Source: Cylicocyclus nassatus (taxonomy: Eukaryota; Nematoda; Chromadorea; Rhabditida; Strongylidae). Taken from it: a stretch of DNA of 64,000 bases. Positions 49,142-61,800 of this stretch are shown in pieces. Location of the stretch: assembly GCA_958299035.1 (NCBI GenBank), contig CATQJL010000112.1:60495823-60559822 (forward strand), in the 5' to 3' direction. Below the pieces are notes generated by a model. The model was not told where the DNA came from. It saw only the letters and a list, made by a program, of their open reading frames with translations, and searched no databases. The first letter of the stretch is position 1. Every line of letters begins with the position of its first letter. Position numbers and translations under genes: made by a program.

Positions 49142-49508
49142 CAGTGGCGTACCGAGGGGGGGGGGGCGGGGGGGGCGCGCGCCCCCCCCGAGAACGGGTC
49201 GCGAAATTTTTGAAAGTTACTTACATGGGTTATAAAAATGTGCAAGTGACTTGTTTTTACTTGTAAATAATTAAAATAATTTTTAAAATTTTTTAAAAAT
49301 TCATTTTAGCCTTATAAAAAATTTTTTTTCGGGGGCGTGGCTGACGCCACGCCCCCTTTTTCCAGATTTTAGGGGTCGGGGACCCGAAAAAAAAATGAGA
49401 AGCACCCCAAAAATTTTTTCGGAGTGCGTGGCTAACGCCACGCACCTTCTTTAGAAAAAAATTTTTGTCGCGCCCCCCCCCCGAGCCGAAATCCTGGGTA
49501 CGCCACTG
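49142..49508 (-). mobile_element. hAT-like MITE copy 4 (367 bp)
   Basis: The longest copy, reversed, with ends CAGTGGCGTACCGAG and GGGTACGCCACTG and the 8-bp duplication GCAATGAT (49134-49141 and 49509-49516). The near-perfect ends suggest it is one of the younger insertions. Confidence 0.9.
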
Positions 49509-51224
49509 GCAATGATCAAAGGCATCTGATTCTATTAGCAAGACATCGCACGGGCCAAAGAGGCGTAGCCCTATTGCAAAATATACAGCTTCAAATTTTC
49601 GCTTCATGAGGTAACAACATTGAGAAAGATTGAAAATCATCGGATTTGTGCTTATCGATATCGATATCGTATCATTGGGAAAAATAAGTGGAAGTAGACG
49701 GACCGACTGCTATAAGGGAATGATTTTTTCGTTTATGTTATGAGGATGACCAAACGGTGCAAGCTTTGTTTGTCTAAAAATACTGACATGAGCCTGAGTT
49801 TGTGCAAAAAAGTCAAAGTTGTAACTGACTTTTGGAACTAAAATAAATGAAGCTGATCGCTCTCAAGCTCAATAACACAAGCATATTCAGACGAGACGCT
49901 GAGGATATTGACGTTATCTTCAGTAATCTCAAAAACTGTGTTCGGACAAATTTGAGTAGCTGGTTCATCTACAGAAATTTGGCTGAGAGAGTTCATCTAA
50001 GCCATTTTACAAAAGGAGGCTAATATGGTCTATTTGTGGCTGAGAAAATCAGCTTTAATCTCGTTCAGATCGTACTCTTTCCGTTATTCAATCCTTCTTA
50101 GAGTACGGTAGAAGACGGTCTGAACTTTCATATTGAGTTGGACCATGATTTATTTATACGAGCTGCCATGGTCCTACTACTTCGAAATTCGTGTGGCAAA
50201 AAATGACATTTTAATAAAAATATAGCTCTTGCATTGGTGAAGGTTCGGGGGATCAACTAAGTGAACTTCTTCCACAGTACGGAACTTTTTGTCTGTAGCT
50301 GTGATATGACGATTCAAAAGGCTCATATGCCAGGATATACTGCTTTTCGGATGCCTTAGAAGCTTTGAGAAAAAGGAGCATATGTTGTGTTCGCATCTTG
50401 TCCTCTGTCATGTAGTGCATTGTACTTTTACACGTCGTTCCAAAGCATCTTTGGGTGATCCATTGGAATGCATTGGATACACACCGTAATCCAAGAGGTG
50501 CTTTCGGCTGCAGCGCAATTGTCGACGAGATGCTGACAATCGCTCAAGCGCTGTCAGACGAGGTGTCAGACATGTGTTCACACCGCTAGGCGGCCTTTGG
50601 CTAACAAAAAGTGATGGTTTGGCGGTTCATAAGAAATGTTCTGATAGCTGAGATGCAAAAGAAACAGTTCAACATAGCTTGTGAAAGCAGGAAGTTTGTC
50701 TCAGGTGACAAGCTTCAGACATGCTCGGAGAAGCTTTCTGGTGCAAGAGAAAAGCTGGATGAGCTTGAGAAGTGGTGCAAATCAAATGAGAAGAGAAGTT
50801 ACGGGCTAGCTGAACAGCCATAGTACTGTTCCTAGACTAGACTGGATCCAATGGATGAAAATCAAATTGTCGTGTGAAGCAGTTGTTCGCACTGGTGTAA
50901 CTACCACTGATAATGATGATCGACAGTGATGACAACGCTGTTGAAACAAGTTGTATCCAGCATCACCTCATCATACGATTACAATGGAATTTAGAAATCT
51001 ATGACAGAAAGTTGAAGAAAACGAAGGAGAAAGGCGCAGAGATGGATTCATAGCATTCATCTGCCTCAGTTGGTTTTTACAAACAGGCATTTTTTTGAAC
51101 GGTACAGTGAACAGAAGTTCATCATATTTCTGAACAAGTGTTATTATTCTGCATCACACCGCTCAGCTGTGTATTCCTCTCGTAGAGGTGTCAAATTTCA
51201 CGTTTATGCAGAAGATCGGGGAAC

Positions 51225-51757
51225 TTGTTGTTCGAGGCTGTGACAGATTTGATCCGATTCCTCACCCTTGCTCCGAGGTATCGATATCAGGCCTGTCACG
51301 CCTCGGCAGTGTGTGCGTCTGGCATCGCAAATCATATTCGTTTTGTAAATCGCAGGGATCGGCAGGCACCTGTTGATTTGCTGACGTTAATAGGAATGGT
51401 TATAGAGGGATCAGATATTCAGGTAGACTCAGGAAGGGAGATTTTGAATCACCGAGTGGATTTGAATATTGAGAACAACATGGTCAAAATTCATCAGCGA
51501 TGCGCAGGATATGCGACAAGAGCCTACGATGAAATAGGCTTTCGACTGGGCTTGGCAGAATCAACACGCATCTTGAATACATTCTATTTGAACATCAGAA
51601 TTGAAAATTTCAATAAATCCTGCAGGAGCAATTAGCATTTTACAACGGCCTTTTCTCAAAAGCTTTCCAAGAAAGAAATGATGGTAGAGGAGTGAAAGTA
51701 ATGCAAGTGCTCGGAAATGAGGTGGGCATTGCCTACAGAGCTTCTAGATCTAGATAA
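51225..51757 (+). CDS. Candidate last two exons of an unknown gene
   Basis: A frame open through 51225-51635 reads NRRDRQAPVDLLTLIGMVIE and has a phase-0 donor CAG/GTAGAC at 51422. A phase-0 acceptor, ATCCTGCAG at 51625, leads into a 44-codon exon (51626-51757) that reads QLAFYNGLFSKAFQERNDGR and VMQVLGNEVGIAYRAS before TAA. The second exon is more convincing than the first. No homolog is recognised, and the 5' end was not found. Confidence 0.25.
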
Positions 51758-53011
51758 ACGAAAAGAGATATGGCCGCATCAGCTGTTGGCACCCGCCGGA
51801 CCACTCATTAATACGGCGTTGACCCGCGGTTGACACTTGCTGGCCGATTCGGATGACAAGCGGTAATGGACGCATAAAACATCACCGGCCGGAAATTGAA
51901 GATGATTTAGAGAGGATTTGCGAAAAGAGATTGTGCGAAGCAAAACAAGAAACTAGAAATTGTGTTCTCATTTGAAGTGGACAAGATTGTGGTGACTACG
52001 GTAAAGTAGGCGACGACGACTCGTTATTGGACTGAGTCGGCGCTTTATGCAAAATGCATCACCGACCGCATTGAATAAGGCAGCAAAAACACAGCGAACT
52101 CATCGATTGGGCGAGGATTTCAACTCTTGAAGCTAAGACTACCGAAAAAGATTTACATTCTAGCTGCAAGAAGAATTGTTCACTGTGTGTAATTTATCAA
52201 GTGCTGCAGCAATGAACAGCGATAACAGTGTAGAACACACTTATCAAGATTTGTAGAACGAAACATTGTGTCAGGTGTTCACACCTGGGCTGAAGAGAAT
52301 GAGGCAGAGATTTGCGTTGGCAAAAGAAAAAGAAAGTGGGTTTGGTCGCAAGTTTTACAGCACTTTGCTTGCAAGATTGTCACAGTTCGTAAAGTTATGC
52401 CCGTTGAATTATTGCTCCTTATCAGTCTTTATTGCGATAAATTCGCTATCCTCGCGATGTCGTCATATTAGAACGCTTGAATCCATCTAAGCTGCCCAGC
52501 AACCGTGGATTCGAGTAAACTCTCTGTCTCATCAAAATGGCAATGGTGTGGAACATATATGTGCAGCAGAAAGGCTGTCCACAGTCATTTTTTATATCCA
52601 ACCTATTACGGTAATTTCTTAGTGGGGTTCGTGTGGCGTCTCGTTGTCTAGTCGGCGCGGTAACCATGTGTCGTCCATTTTGATGATGTTACCCCCACCG
52701 GTTTTCCACAAAGCGTACGTATATATGCTCGTTAACGTCCATCTATAGTAAATGCAGTCCTTTTGTAGACGTGACACATTGTCATCGTGTGATTTGATGA
52801 ATGGAATGTGGCATCTCTGCCTACGGATGTAGAAGGCAAAACGAATGGATTTGTGCCGTAGTTTGGGATTTTACGAGGAAAACATCTTGAGAAGTTCCTA
52901 TGAATCATACCAAACTGAGTTTTTTGAAGTAATGGCGTTTGTCAGGGGATATTTTAGGAATGATTTATGCGATCACGCTACCAGTTTTTCACGATTTGCG
53001 CTGATTTTCAG

Positions 53012-53022
53012 GACATTGAAGA
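53012..53022 (+). promoter_or_regulatory. Putative trans-splice leader and 5' UTR
   Basis: A CTGATTTTCAG acceptor is followed by 11 bases of possible 5' UTR and an ATG. No in-frame coding exon can be extended upstream, since a TGA lies between the acceptor and the ATG in this frame. This is the pattern of SL1 trans-splicing; it is inferred from the sequence only. Confidence 0.35.
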
Positions 53023-53112
53023 ATGGAATGGAATAATGCGCCTAAGCGAAAACCCTCCCCGGATCCAGCTGGACTTAAATCCTCAATAGTCAAGGCTTTG
53101 TTTGGCAAATCG
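53023..53112 (+). CDS. Exon 1 of the unknown plus-strand gene
   Basis: The ATG follows a possible spliced-leader acceptor (GATTTTCAG). Thirty codons, rich in Lys, Pro and Ser, end at a consensus GTGAGT donor in phase 0, and the intron is only 67 nt. Confidence 0.6.
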
Positions 53113-56100
53113 GTGAGTTTTTCAATCTCTTAGTATTTCTTCTTTCTTTTGACCTTCCCTCCTAAAAACTTCCCATTAGAGCTCTACATTGTTACCATCT
53201 CCTCATCAAAAAGCTGATGATCGTGGCATAATGGCTGCTACCAAATTGTCACCGTTGAAAAAATCCCTGGACCTGTCGCTGAGTGAAGGCGATTTAACGC
53301 TGACCGATGAGAAGACACCAGTTGTCCGATGCAAATCCCAGAATATGTTCTTCCCTAATGCCACGGATAAAAGCTCAGCTTCGCTGCAGTCTTTAAAGGT
53401 GAGTAAAAAAAGTGTTGACCATAAAAACGTAGTTTGTTTATCTTAAGATCATTGGTCATTCCAACCACAACCATAGGCATAAAACGACCCACTTAGGTGT
53501 GAGTTGTGGCTGTCATAGAAGAGTGCGTACGCGTGCGCGGTGTGAGGGGGGGGGGGGGTGTTGAAGCTGATTTATCGACGCCGTGACGGCTGTTTACGAT
53601 CGCTGTTCGACGCAGGACGGGACGAGAGAGTTGAGGTGTGAGAGCCGTGTGCTTGCAAAATATCAAACATGTGTCGGTGCGATGGATAGCCGGTGGTGAT
53701 CCGTCGCGTTTGGGTTTTGGACAGGCCACGATATATGGCAGGATTGGACAAGAAGTATGGTTCGATGTGGGCAAAGTGGGTGGTCGAGGTATCCGAGTGG
53801 GTGGCTATAAATTTCCGAGGAGGGTTTGGTGCACTTCGTTGGAGGTATCACAGCAGATAAATGCACAAAGTTTGGAGGTTAAACCACACAACTTGTACGC
53901 TTTGGTGGATGGATGGGGAGCTTTGTAACTCTGTAGGTTTGAGGGTCAAACTGACTTGAAAAAAAGGCGTCTTTAACTTTATACCGAAGTCGAAAACTGC
54001 ATGATTCTCTCCAGGAATCAGAGTTGGTGCTTAAATTCATGTAGCTGCAATTTGTTTTCTTTGAAAAACATATTGCCATAAAAGTTAGTCTTTGTAGCTT
54101 CTTCCTATTGGTTTCATATTCACTATTTTATCTAACTCTGAAAAAGTGTATGGCAATTTTATTAGAAGTCCGCCAATGGTGCTACAACCGGGCAAATCTA
54201 CTGCTGATATCTATGGTCACTGGCAAGAAGGACTGAATTAACCCACCGCCTAATCGGCAGTATATGGCTCATTTGCTGGGGTGGGAGTTCTTCAAACTTT
54301 TGTTCATACCGTAATAGCGTCCTAGCGGACCAATCACTATCTTCGAGTAAGTGAAAAATACGGTGTGGGTGAGGCTCAAATTTTAAATTTTGGTCATGCA
54401 TGGATTATAAAGCTGCCGATTGGGCAATAGCTTAGCATTAGTTAATCCTCCCATTCTGTACCCAAAGAAAACTAGGGACGATATGTAGCAGTCTCCCGAT
54501 CTTGATCTGGCGCAGTTTTACCATTATCAATAAGCTTCCGATCGGGGGACATCGCATGATGGGCAATCGTTTGTAACGGTAAAATAATGTCTGGTTCGGG
54601 AAATTAATAAATACTGCCCCATATACTCAATTTTGCCTGATCATCGCCTCCAAGAGAACTTTGAAAAGTCAAATCGAGATTTTCTCAAACTTTTCTAGAG
54701 CAATTAGGCCATTTTATTGATCCATGAGAAGTTCTATACGGGATATGCAATTCCTGAAAGCCGTTAGGTTGGGACGGGCTATTCTTGTTCACTACCACTG
54801 ACACCTTTTAATCTAAATCTCCTGTCTCTTAAGATTCTCTCAAAGAGGGCAAGAACGTGCTACGATGGGACAATAATGCGAATTATATGAATGCGATCCA
54901 GATTTCTACGGACACAATGTCGTGCGGCATGCTGTGTATGCGCGTGTCGGGGCGGCGGTAGGAGCGATTGCAAAGCGCTCGGAGTTACTGTAAAACCGGT
55001 TGAGTTCACATGTGGAACACGGATTCGACTACACCCGTCGATGTGGGGACGAGTAGCGCGTCGCGTCAAATGTGACTCGCAAGGACTACAGTACGCAGCG
55101 GGCGCGCGGCGCACGACAAAATGCGATTGTCGTGTGCGCCGCGCGGGGGTGCAAAAAAAACTCGGCTGTGAGTTGATGTCGGCACTAGAAGAGGGATTGA
55201 CTCGGTCGCATATAATTGCACACACAAAAGTAGTATCGAGCGAGACTAATGACGGTGATGGTGGTGGCGTCGCGCGCGCGATGTGATTGAAGAACGTCTG
55301 AGCATTAGGAGACGTGTTAGGGACAAAAGTGGGGGCAACATTAAGATTACATAACACATATAAACTATCAACGAGTTCCCTTTGCAAAACGAATTCCGAA
55401 TAAAAAAACATTTTTGCAAAGTAAAATTATGAAATAGAAAGGCAATAGGTTGCTGTGAAATCGACTAATCGTCTCGTCTAAAGCACTCGTTTGAGTGAGT
55501 GCACTTGGCAGCTGAGAAGTTTTTTCTCACTAAGAAAGCTCTTGATTTTCCTGTGGCAATGTAGGATTGCGCTAGAGCATAAGAATCGAATTGGAGCATT
55601 TTAGATTGTCAAATTAGAGGGCTGATCCCTCTCTTCGTTCATAAGATAACGCTTCGAAATCAGATTGCAAGCGGGTTTGAATCTTTTTTTTTGTGGCCGA
55701 TGAAGTTTGAGCAAATAGAGTAATTTGATCAAATAGGTTGTGGGATTGCCTGGATGGTAACAGATAATCAAAATGGAGCTTTTTGCTGTCCCTAAGAAGC
55801 AGGATGAAAGGGAATGAAGCTGCATGTGTTGCTTTGATCTTTCTGTTGCAGGACAAAAAGCTCACTCACATGGTTTTTGAAAAAATTAGGAAGAGCCATG
55901 AATTCGTAAACAACCTGTGGCACAGCAGATCTAATAAATGTTGAACAATCTAGACAAAAATGAATATTATTGAAAGCTCGAGTAGCTCCTCATCCAAAAA
56001 ACAGGAATGATTTTGTGCAATCCAATGAGGTGTGGCGGCAGATGGTCATGTTTACGAACATGGATAATCTTCAAGCCCAAAATGGTGAACCTATGCGACG

Positions 56101-56158
56101 GGCCGCAGCCGTTGGAACCACAATTAGTCCAGTAGTGTTCGTTCAGAAGCCGAAATAG
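53023..56158 (+). CDS. Probable four-exon protein of unknown family (189 aa)
   Basis: Exons are 53023-53112, 53180-53398, 55852-55939 and 55986-56158, together 570 nt and in phase. A TTTTCAG acceptor ends at 53011, 12 bases before the ATG, as expected for a trans-spliced nematode message. Exons 1 and 2 (donors TCG/GTGAGT and AAG/GTGAGT, acceptor CCCATTAG) are convincing and read RKPSPDPAGLKSSIVKALFG and then a Ser/Leu-rich region with SPLKKSLDLSLSEGD. The third exon follows TTTCTGTTGCAG and reads HMVFEKIRKSHEFVNNLW; the last contains NDFVQSNEVWRQMVMFTNMD. The junction between exons 3 and 4 uses a weak GTTGAA donor and a 46-nt intron (an AG at 55976 is an alternative). No signal peptide or membrane segment is seen. 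I do not recognise the family. The 2.45-kb second intron could hide further exons. Confidence 0.5.
53180..53398 (+). CDS. Exon 2 of the unknown plus-strand gene
   Basis: Seventy-three codons lie between a CCCATTAG acceptor and an AAG/GTGAGT donor, both phase 0. The hydrophilic sequence includes SLDLSLSEGDLTLTDEKTP and CKSQNMFFPN; no known domain is recognised. Confidence 0.65.
55103..55145. repeat. GC-rich hairpin
   Basis: CGCGCGGCGCACGACAA is followed, after seven bases, by its complement TTGTCGTGTGCGCCGCGCG with one two-base bulge. It lies in a GC-rich island within an intron of the 53-56 kb gene model. Confidence 0.75.
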
Positions 56159-57615
56159 CCCTGGTGTCCGTAATTTTGCAAGTGGTTCGAATGTTGCGAC
56201 TACATGTGTTTCGCGTCAAGCTCATCACTGTTTTACGAGCGACCAGCTAGCCGTCGAGATTGCAACAAATCGTGCAATGTGTGTGCCTTTGCGAGCCAGC
56301 CAGAGCCATCCCCCACTTCAGTGGATTTTGCAAAAACAGCACCGTCGCCGATGTTTTCGTCGGGTACCACTTATGAATGTGGCAAAAGATTTTGTAGAGC
56401 GAGGGAAACCAGAAAAGTGAAATAAAAATATTGAAGACGTAGAAGTGCTAAGTCGGACAAACTTTCTGATTGAATTATAGGATGTATATCCTTTCCCATT
56501 TCAAATCACAGCTATCGTCCTCTCTAGGTTGAATTTCAACTGAAGACAGCTTCTCAGCATCTTTCAAGCTCAGGGATTTCACAATCCTCAAATTTCTAAA
56601 TCTTCTTTAGCCGAAGCTGCGTTTACCGCTTTGTAAGTGTCGAAATTTTGCTTTTTCGACGTGAGAAATGCCAAGTGGGCGGGGCGTATAGCCAATCGGC
56701 CAATCGCCACCGTGCTCACCCAATCAGCATTTAACACACCAAAAAAGCTAGATTGGATATCGTTACGAGCTTTAGATCAGGGAGCATTCTCAATGTAAAA
56801 GTACCAAAGGTACAGAATATAAACTGAAGTCGAAAGTATTCCGAGAAGTCGCGAGTTCATAGGTATTTTGTACTAGAAATTGAGAGTTTTTAGATCAGTT
56901 TTTCTCAAAATAGATTAGCTTTGGTGTTAGGATAAAAAAATTTTCTATTATGGGATCTTCTACAGTCTCCTTAGTATATCGACAGTTATGGACCTTTGAA
57001 TAATGAGCCAGTGAGCACCTTTTCGACTTAGCCATTGTTATGACTAGGCTATTGTCACCAAGCTAGCGATAATCCTAATGAAGTGGGTGCTTGAATGATG
57101 TGTGCGGGGTCGCACATGAGAAGGACAGCAAGAGCGAGACGAGAGCGAGAGACAGAGTATCGCGTTCGGTGTGCTCTATGTGGTATTGGCCGATAATGAC
57201 AATAGCGGCGGCCGTTTAGCCATCTAACGCCATTGCAAAAGGGGATCATTAGCCCGAAAATGCACCCACGGCAGTTTTTTCTGTTGTAGAGAAGTCCTTC
57301 TGAAGAATTTTCGCTTTGGCGCGGCAAGGTTTGTGATTTTCGGGGGGAAATGCCAAGGCTTTTTTCGCGCCGGGGAAACGTTTCCGGAATTGGAGCCGAA
57401 CCGGCTGCTTCAGAGCAGATGTCGCACGCGCTGAGATCATTTACAGCTTTGCTAACCAATCCAACGTAAATATTGCGAATGAGCCAGGCAAGATTATCTG
57501 AAGACGTGGGAAGGGAGCTTGCGGACTCCCTACTTATGTGCTAGTTTAAGGAGATCGAGGATTTGAGCACGGGATTGCCGAATTATAGAAGGTAGAGTGA
57601 CCTTGTCAAAAGTAT

Positions 57616-57649
57616 GCACCTGATCAGGTGCGAGCGCCCGATCAGGTGC
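57616..57649. repeat. GATCAGGTGC repeat with a 16-bp palindrome
   Basis: GCACCTGATCAGGTGC is a perfect palindrome. The unit TGATCAGGTGCGAGCGCCCG recurs with small changes at 58419-58447. Confidence 0.65.
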
Positions 57650-58418
57650 ATTAACGTGAGTAAGCACTCGATCTGAACATCGGATATCTGAGAATTGAGT
57701 ACCGTGGAGGAAATTAGTACGTCCTTCCTGATCTGTGAGTACATTACGACTCACTACCAACATACGGTATCTGTTCCTCATTTGCGTCGCAAAAGCTAAT
57801 TAACTACATCGTCGAACCGAACCACATGGACGTGTCGTGTCGTATCCCTAGAGACACGAAGAGTTTAATGTAACGTCTAATGCTAACAGCCATTGCAATC
57901 TGTTTCTGGCTATGGTGCTACTGCGTCCGGCAGATAATGCGACTAGCATTATCTGATCCTAGAGTCTGTCTTATCCACGGATATTCAGATGGCCGGGGAG
58001 ACAACTGCATTTGTGCCCGCTCAGCGTTGACTACGGTACCGGCTATCTTGTCGCTGTTAGCGATTTCTTCACGAATATGTGCTAGTGTTTACGAACACAA
58101 GATCGGATTGCCGTCGTCGTTGTGGCGTTGAAGAGCTTTTACGCGGCTATGCTGAATGATTCGTGAGTGTGAGAACGTGCTGGCATTGTTCAACATGTAA
58201 CTCACCCACGGTCGAAAGTTGCTGGAAATGGAGAGGAGGACGTTGGGTAGCGGAACTTTAGGAATGGGGGAAAGGTAATTCAAAAGCCTCCAGGGGTTTT
58301 TGATTTATTTTTTCCCAGTTCCGAATTCAGAAACACGACTTTCTTTGTTTCTGAGCTGGTATGTACCAAGCGCCCGTTGTCCGCCAAATCGGGTGCTTAT
58401 CCCCCGTTGAAAACATCC

Positions 58419-58450
58419 TGATCAGGTACGAGCGCCGGATCAGGTGCTTG
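58419..58450. repeat. Second copy of the GATCAGGTGC repeat
   Basis: TGATCAGGTACGAGCGCCGG and the next bases match 57621-57649 with two differences seen, in the same orientation. Pieces with CGATCGGG and GGGTGCTTAT also occur near 54540 and 60015. Confidence 0.6.
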
Positions 58451-58593
58451 TTTTCGACATCGAATAGTGCATGCCTTCTCTGAGGTCCATGATGCTTGCT
58501 TCTTTTCCACACAAGATTCCTGCACCTTGCACATCGTGTTACGGTGTCTGATCAACCCAAGGATTGTTTCCCATCGCTACCACCGGTATCCAA

Positions 58594-58618
58594 CACACAT
58601 CATCGACGATGATGTGTG
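58594..58618. repeat. 25-bp perfect palindrome
   Basis: CACACATCATCG, a single A, then CGATGATGTGTG. Confidence 0.75.
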
Positions 58619-58680
58619 ATGACAGGTGCGTGCGTAGCCGTTTGTGTTTGTGCTTTGTGATTCGACTCGATCGTCGTACT

Positions 58681-58842
58681 CAGCCACCACCAATGCACCG
58701 ATTCCATTGCCACCCGCTGTGTGCTGGTCGCCGACAAAGTTCCGGAAAGTTTTTGGTGGTTATGGGGGACGAGTTTTGCAAGGATGAGGAGAAGTTCTAT
58801 AAGTTGGACAAGCAGACCAACTGCTTGAGGCGAGTGGAGTAA
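58681..58842 (+). CDS. Possible short terminal exon
   Basis: The end of this frame reads GDEFCKDEEKFYKLDKQTNC and LRRVE before TAA, a charged, coding-like C terminus. No clear acceptor or partner exon was identified, so this is only a candidate. Confidence 0.15.
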   Translation, partial: QPPPMHRFHCHPLCAGRRQSSGKFLVVMGDEFCKDEEKFYKLDKQTNCLRRVE

Positions 58843-61800
58843 TCTACAGAGAACTGGGGTTCAAGGGGTCAAGGGTTCAAGCTTCCGGCTGACGACGAAA
58901 TCATCTCTCTTTATCGCCAAAAGCGTTAGAAATTGCTAGTTCATTCATGGTGGATATTGTCAAGCTTCATCTTCGCTCATCTACGAAATAAGCAAATCAG
59001 TTGGATACAAATAATGATGATATACTATAAACAAACTAGCAGCAACTTCTAATGTTTTTGGCAGTGAAGAAGAGATATTTTTGTCACAATTTCGCCGCTT
59101 TACTGAAGGGTTGCGGCCTTCCTGGAATGACAAAATATGTCTTTGGATTTGAAGCACTTCAAAAATAGACCAAAGCAAAATTATTGTGATTTCCATTATG
59201 AAACAAAGCCGCAAAATGTCCGTTTACAGACGCCGTTTACCATCTAAAGTACAAAACAATGAATTACTGTCCTCAGTGGATCTGATTACGGATTTTCACT
59301 TAGCGATTACTGTACATATTTGTCCAACGCAAACTGCCTGTGTTTCATAATGGAAGTCACACATTGCTTTGACAGCTGGACGCTCAAAGCGCTGCACTTT
59401 TCCGGATTCGGATTTGCATCTGTCTAATAGTGAGGCTTTCTGTAAACGCAGCGCAGCTCGTTGACCCTGATACGTCTCGTTGATCTTGAGAGGAATCTTA
59501 GCCTATAAGTGTGGATGTATGGCGTGTGTGAATGTACGTGTTGGCTGTGATTGATAGTAGGCATTGTTTTGACGCCATGTGGTAAGCGGTTTTTGTAACG
59601 AGCACAGAGAGAGCAGCAGTAGCTGCTGCTGCGTCTCGACATCTAACATGCTCCCTAGTCGATTTTCTGACCTGGTCGTCATCGCATACTCAACGCCACC
59701 ACCACCGGCTGTGGGGTGGCTATCGACGACGTGAGCGCTAATATAACACATTATAAACACGTGCGCAGGCTTATAATAACTGCCTCATTGGTTTTGAGTG
59801 CTTTTTGGCCACTTGTGAAGAGAGTGTAAGAGGCGGATATGACGACAGTAGGCGCGCGTTTTAGTGGAATAGTCGGACACGCGAGCAGAATGAATTTTGG
59901 CTTCTGGGGAAAGGAGGGGATGTGCCAGGAAGCCATCAGCGTACCATGAACTTCCAAAAGAACTTGCAGTTAGGGACGAGATCAGTTTCTCGGGCGCTGT
60001 TTTACAGCTATGTCCCCCCAATCGGGCGATGGGTGCTTATTTATAACGGTAAAACAGCGCCCGATCAGATTTCGGGAGATTGCTGAACATCGCCTCTGAG
60101 GAAAACTGCATGTCCATTCTTCAGTGCAATATTTATGCACAGATATTTCCCTATCGTACCACAACCTGCCGAGAGGAGTTCGTTGCCTATATTTTGGGAC
60201 GGTCTGGATGCCTCAGCGCCCGTACTAGGGACAACGAGCATCATATAATGTTCTTCGTGCCAGTTTCATAAAAAGCGACCAAATCGCTGGCGCGCTCAGC
60301 TCGGCGACGTCGGCGCTTGTTTGAGTGGGCGCTAGCGAACGGTACGCGATTAAATTCGTCGTATAATTGTTATGCGCCTCCTCATAGACATAGACCGCAT
60401 TCACAGAAGAAGACAGTCGGCTGGTTAATGTGTGCGTATGTAGGATGTGCGCGGGCCATTACAGAAGAAGAAAACCACGTCATTGTGGACGACTGATGAA
60501 TGTGACTACAGAAACGTTATGGTACCGTGATGGTCGTTTCGTTTGTAGGTGAGATAGGCTTGTTGTATCAGAATGGTCCATTTTCTGGAAAGCTCTGTAC
60601 CCCTTCTTATATGGAAGCGGTTGGGAACTGTTAACTAGCCCATTGCTCAAGCTGCAGCCTTTACGATTTGAGCGTTTCCGAGAAACAACTCTAGATATAG
60701 CTCAGATCGTTCTTCATATCGTTTGAAAACGCTGATTGGTCCACAGAAAAGAATACGGTCTAGATTGGGTTCACAGTTGAAGCATTATGAGCTGGCATTT
60801 ACGCAATGGTACTGAAAACCTCCCAAACAATATCGACATAAAAGTCTAGATACCCGGACTTGCTTAGGTACTGCTTTGAAGCGCATATAGAGTAAAAAAA
60901 AGCCGGCCTTTAACTTGATAACTTCACTAGGAAAAATAATTTATCTTCTTGTACTACATTTTTGTCAACTTTGAATTAATAAGTTTTTAGAATATGATGA
61001 TATAACGAATATGATGATGTCAAACTATTCGCACTCTATTCAAAGTTAGCCGTACTTTAGTAAATGGATCGCATTAAGGTTCTCTCTTATCTTAGTTTAA
61101 AATTCACTTTTTTATAGGAACTCAAAAACAGCTGTTTGAGTTCTAAGATTGATCTGACTGATCCGACTTTTCTAGCTTATCTAGTCAAGTCCATCAAGTA
61201 CTCCACTTTGGCCACTCCTGCGTACTTGCAGTAAGAAAAAAATTCCAGAAACTTCTACAAGTCCCTGACAGACAGAATCTAACAATATCTTGTTTTCTAG
61301 TTAGCTACAAAGCTACAAAGCACATTCTTGCTTGTTTGCTAGAACCAGACAAAAAGCAATTTTTGGTTTATGACTTTGTTCTACAAATAAGTTCTGGTAC
61401 ATCCGGAAGTTAGACCTTCTCAAATGCTCACATGAGTTTTCTTTTTGGGCTGTGTGTATCACTGCCCGTTTTTACACTTAGAAATCGTGAGAAGTTTGAC
61501 CTCTAATGAGGGATACAACCTAGAAATGATTGCTGAAGAGTGCGATCAGCTGACCTCAACCAGATAATTCTCAGAGATCGAAGTCTATGTTAATTAGTGC
61601 GATTTTCCGCATGGTTCAAGATCAAGACTCCTGATAGTCAATGGCGCAAAGTCGGCGCGACTTTTTGCTGTCGTGGCGAATCGCCTAATTCGACGTTGAT
61701 TCGCGGCGAGAGCCTGTAAGGTGTGCCGCCGACGTCGCCAGCACCGACCACATCTCATCATAAGCCGTAGTGACGTTAATTCGCCGATGGGAGACGTCAT

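Noticed and set aside
54166..54240. Possible extra exon after TTTATTAG with SPPMVLQPGKSTADIYGHWQ
   Set aside because: The reading that looks best is not in phase with the preceding exon, and the in-phase reading stops after 13 codons.
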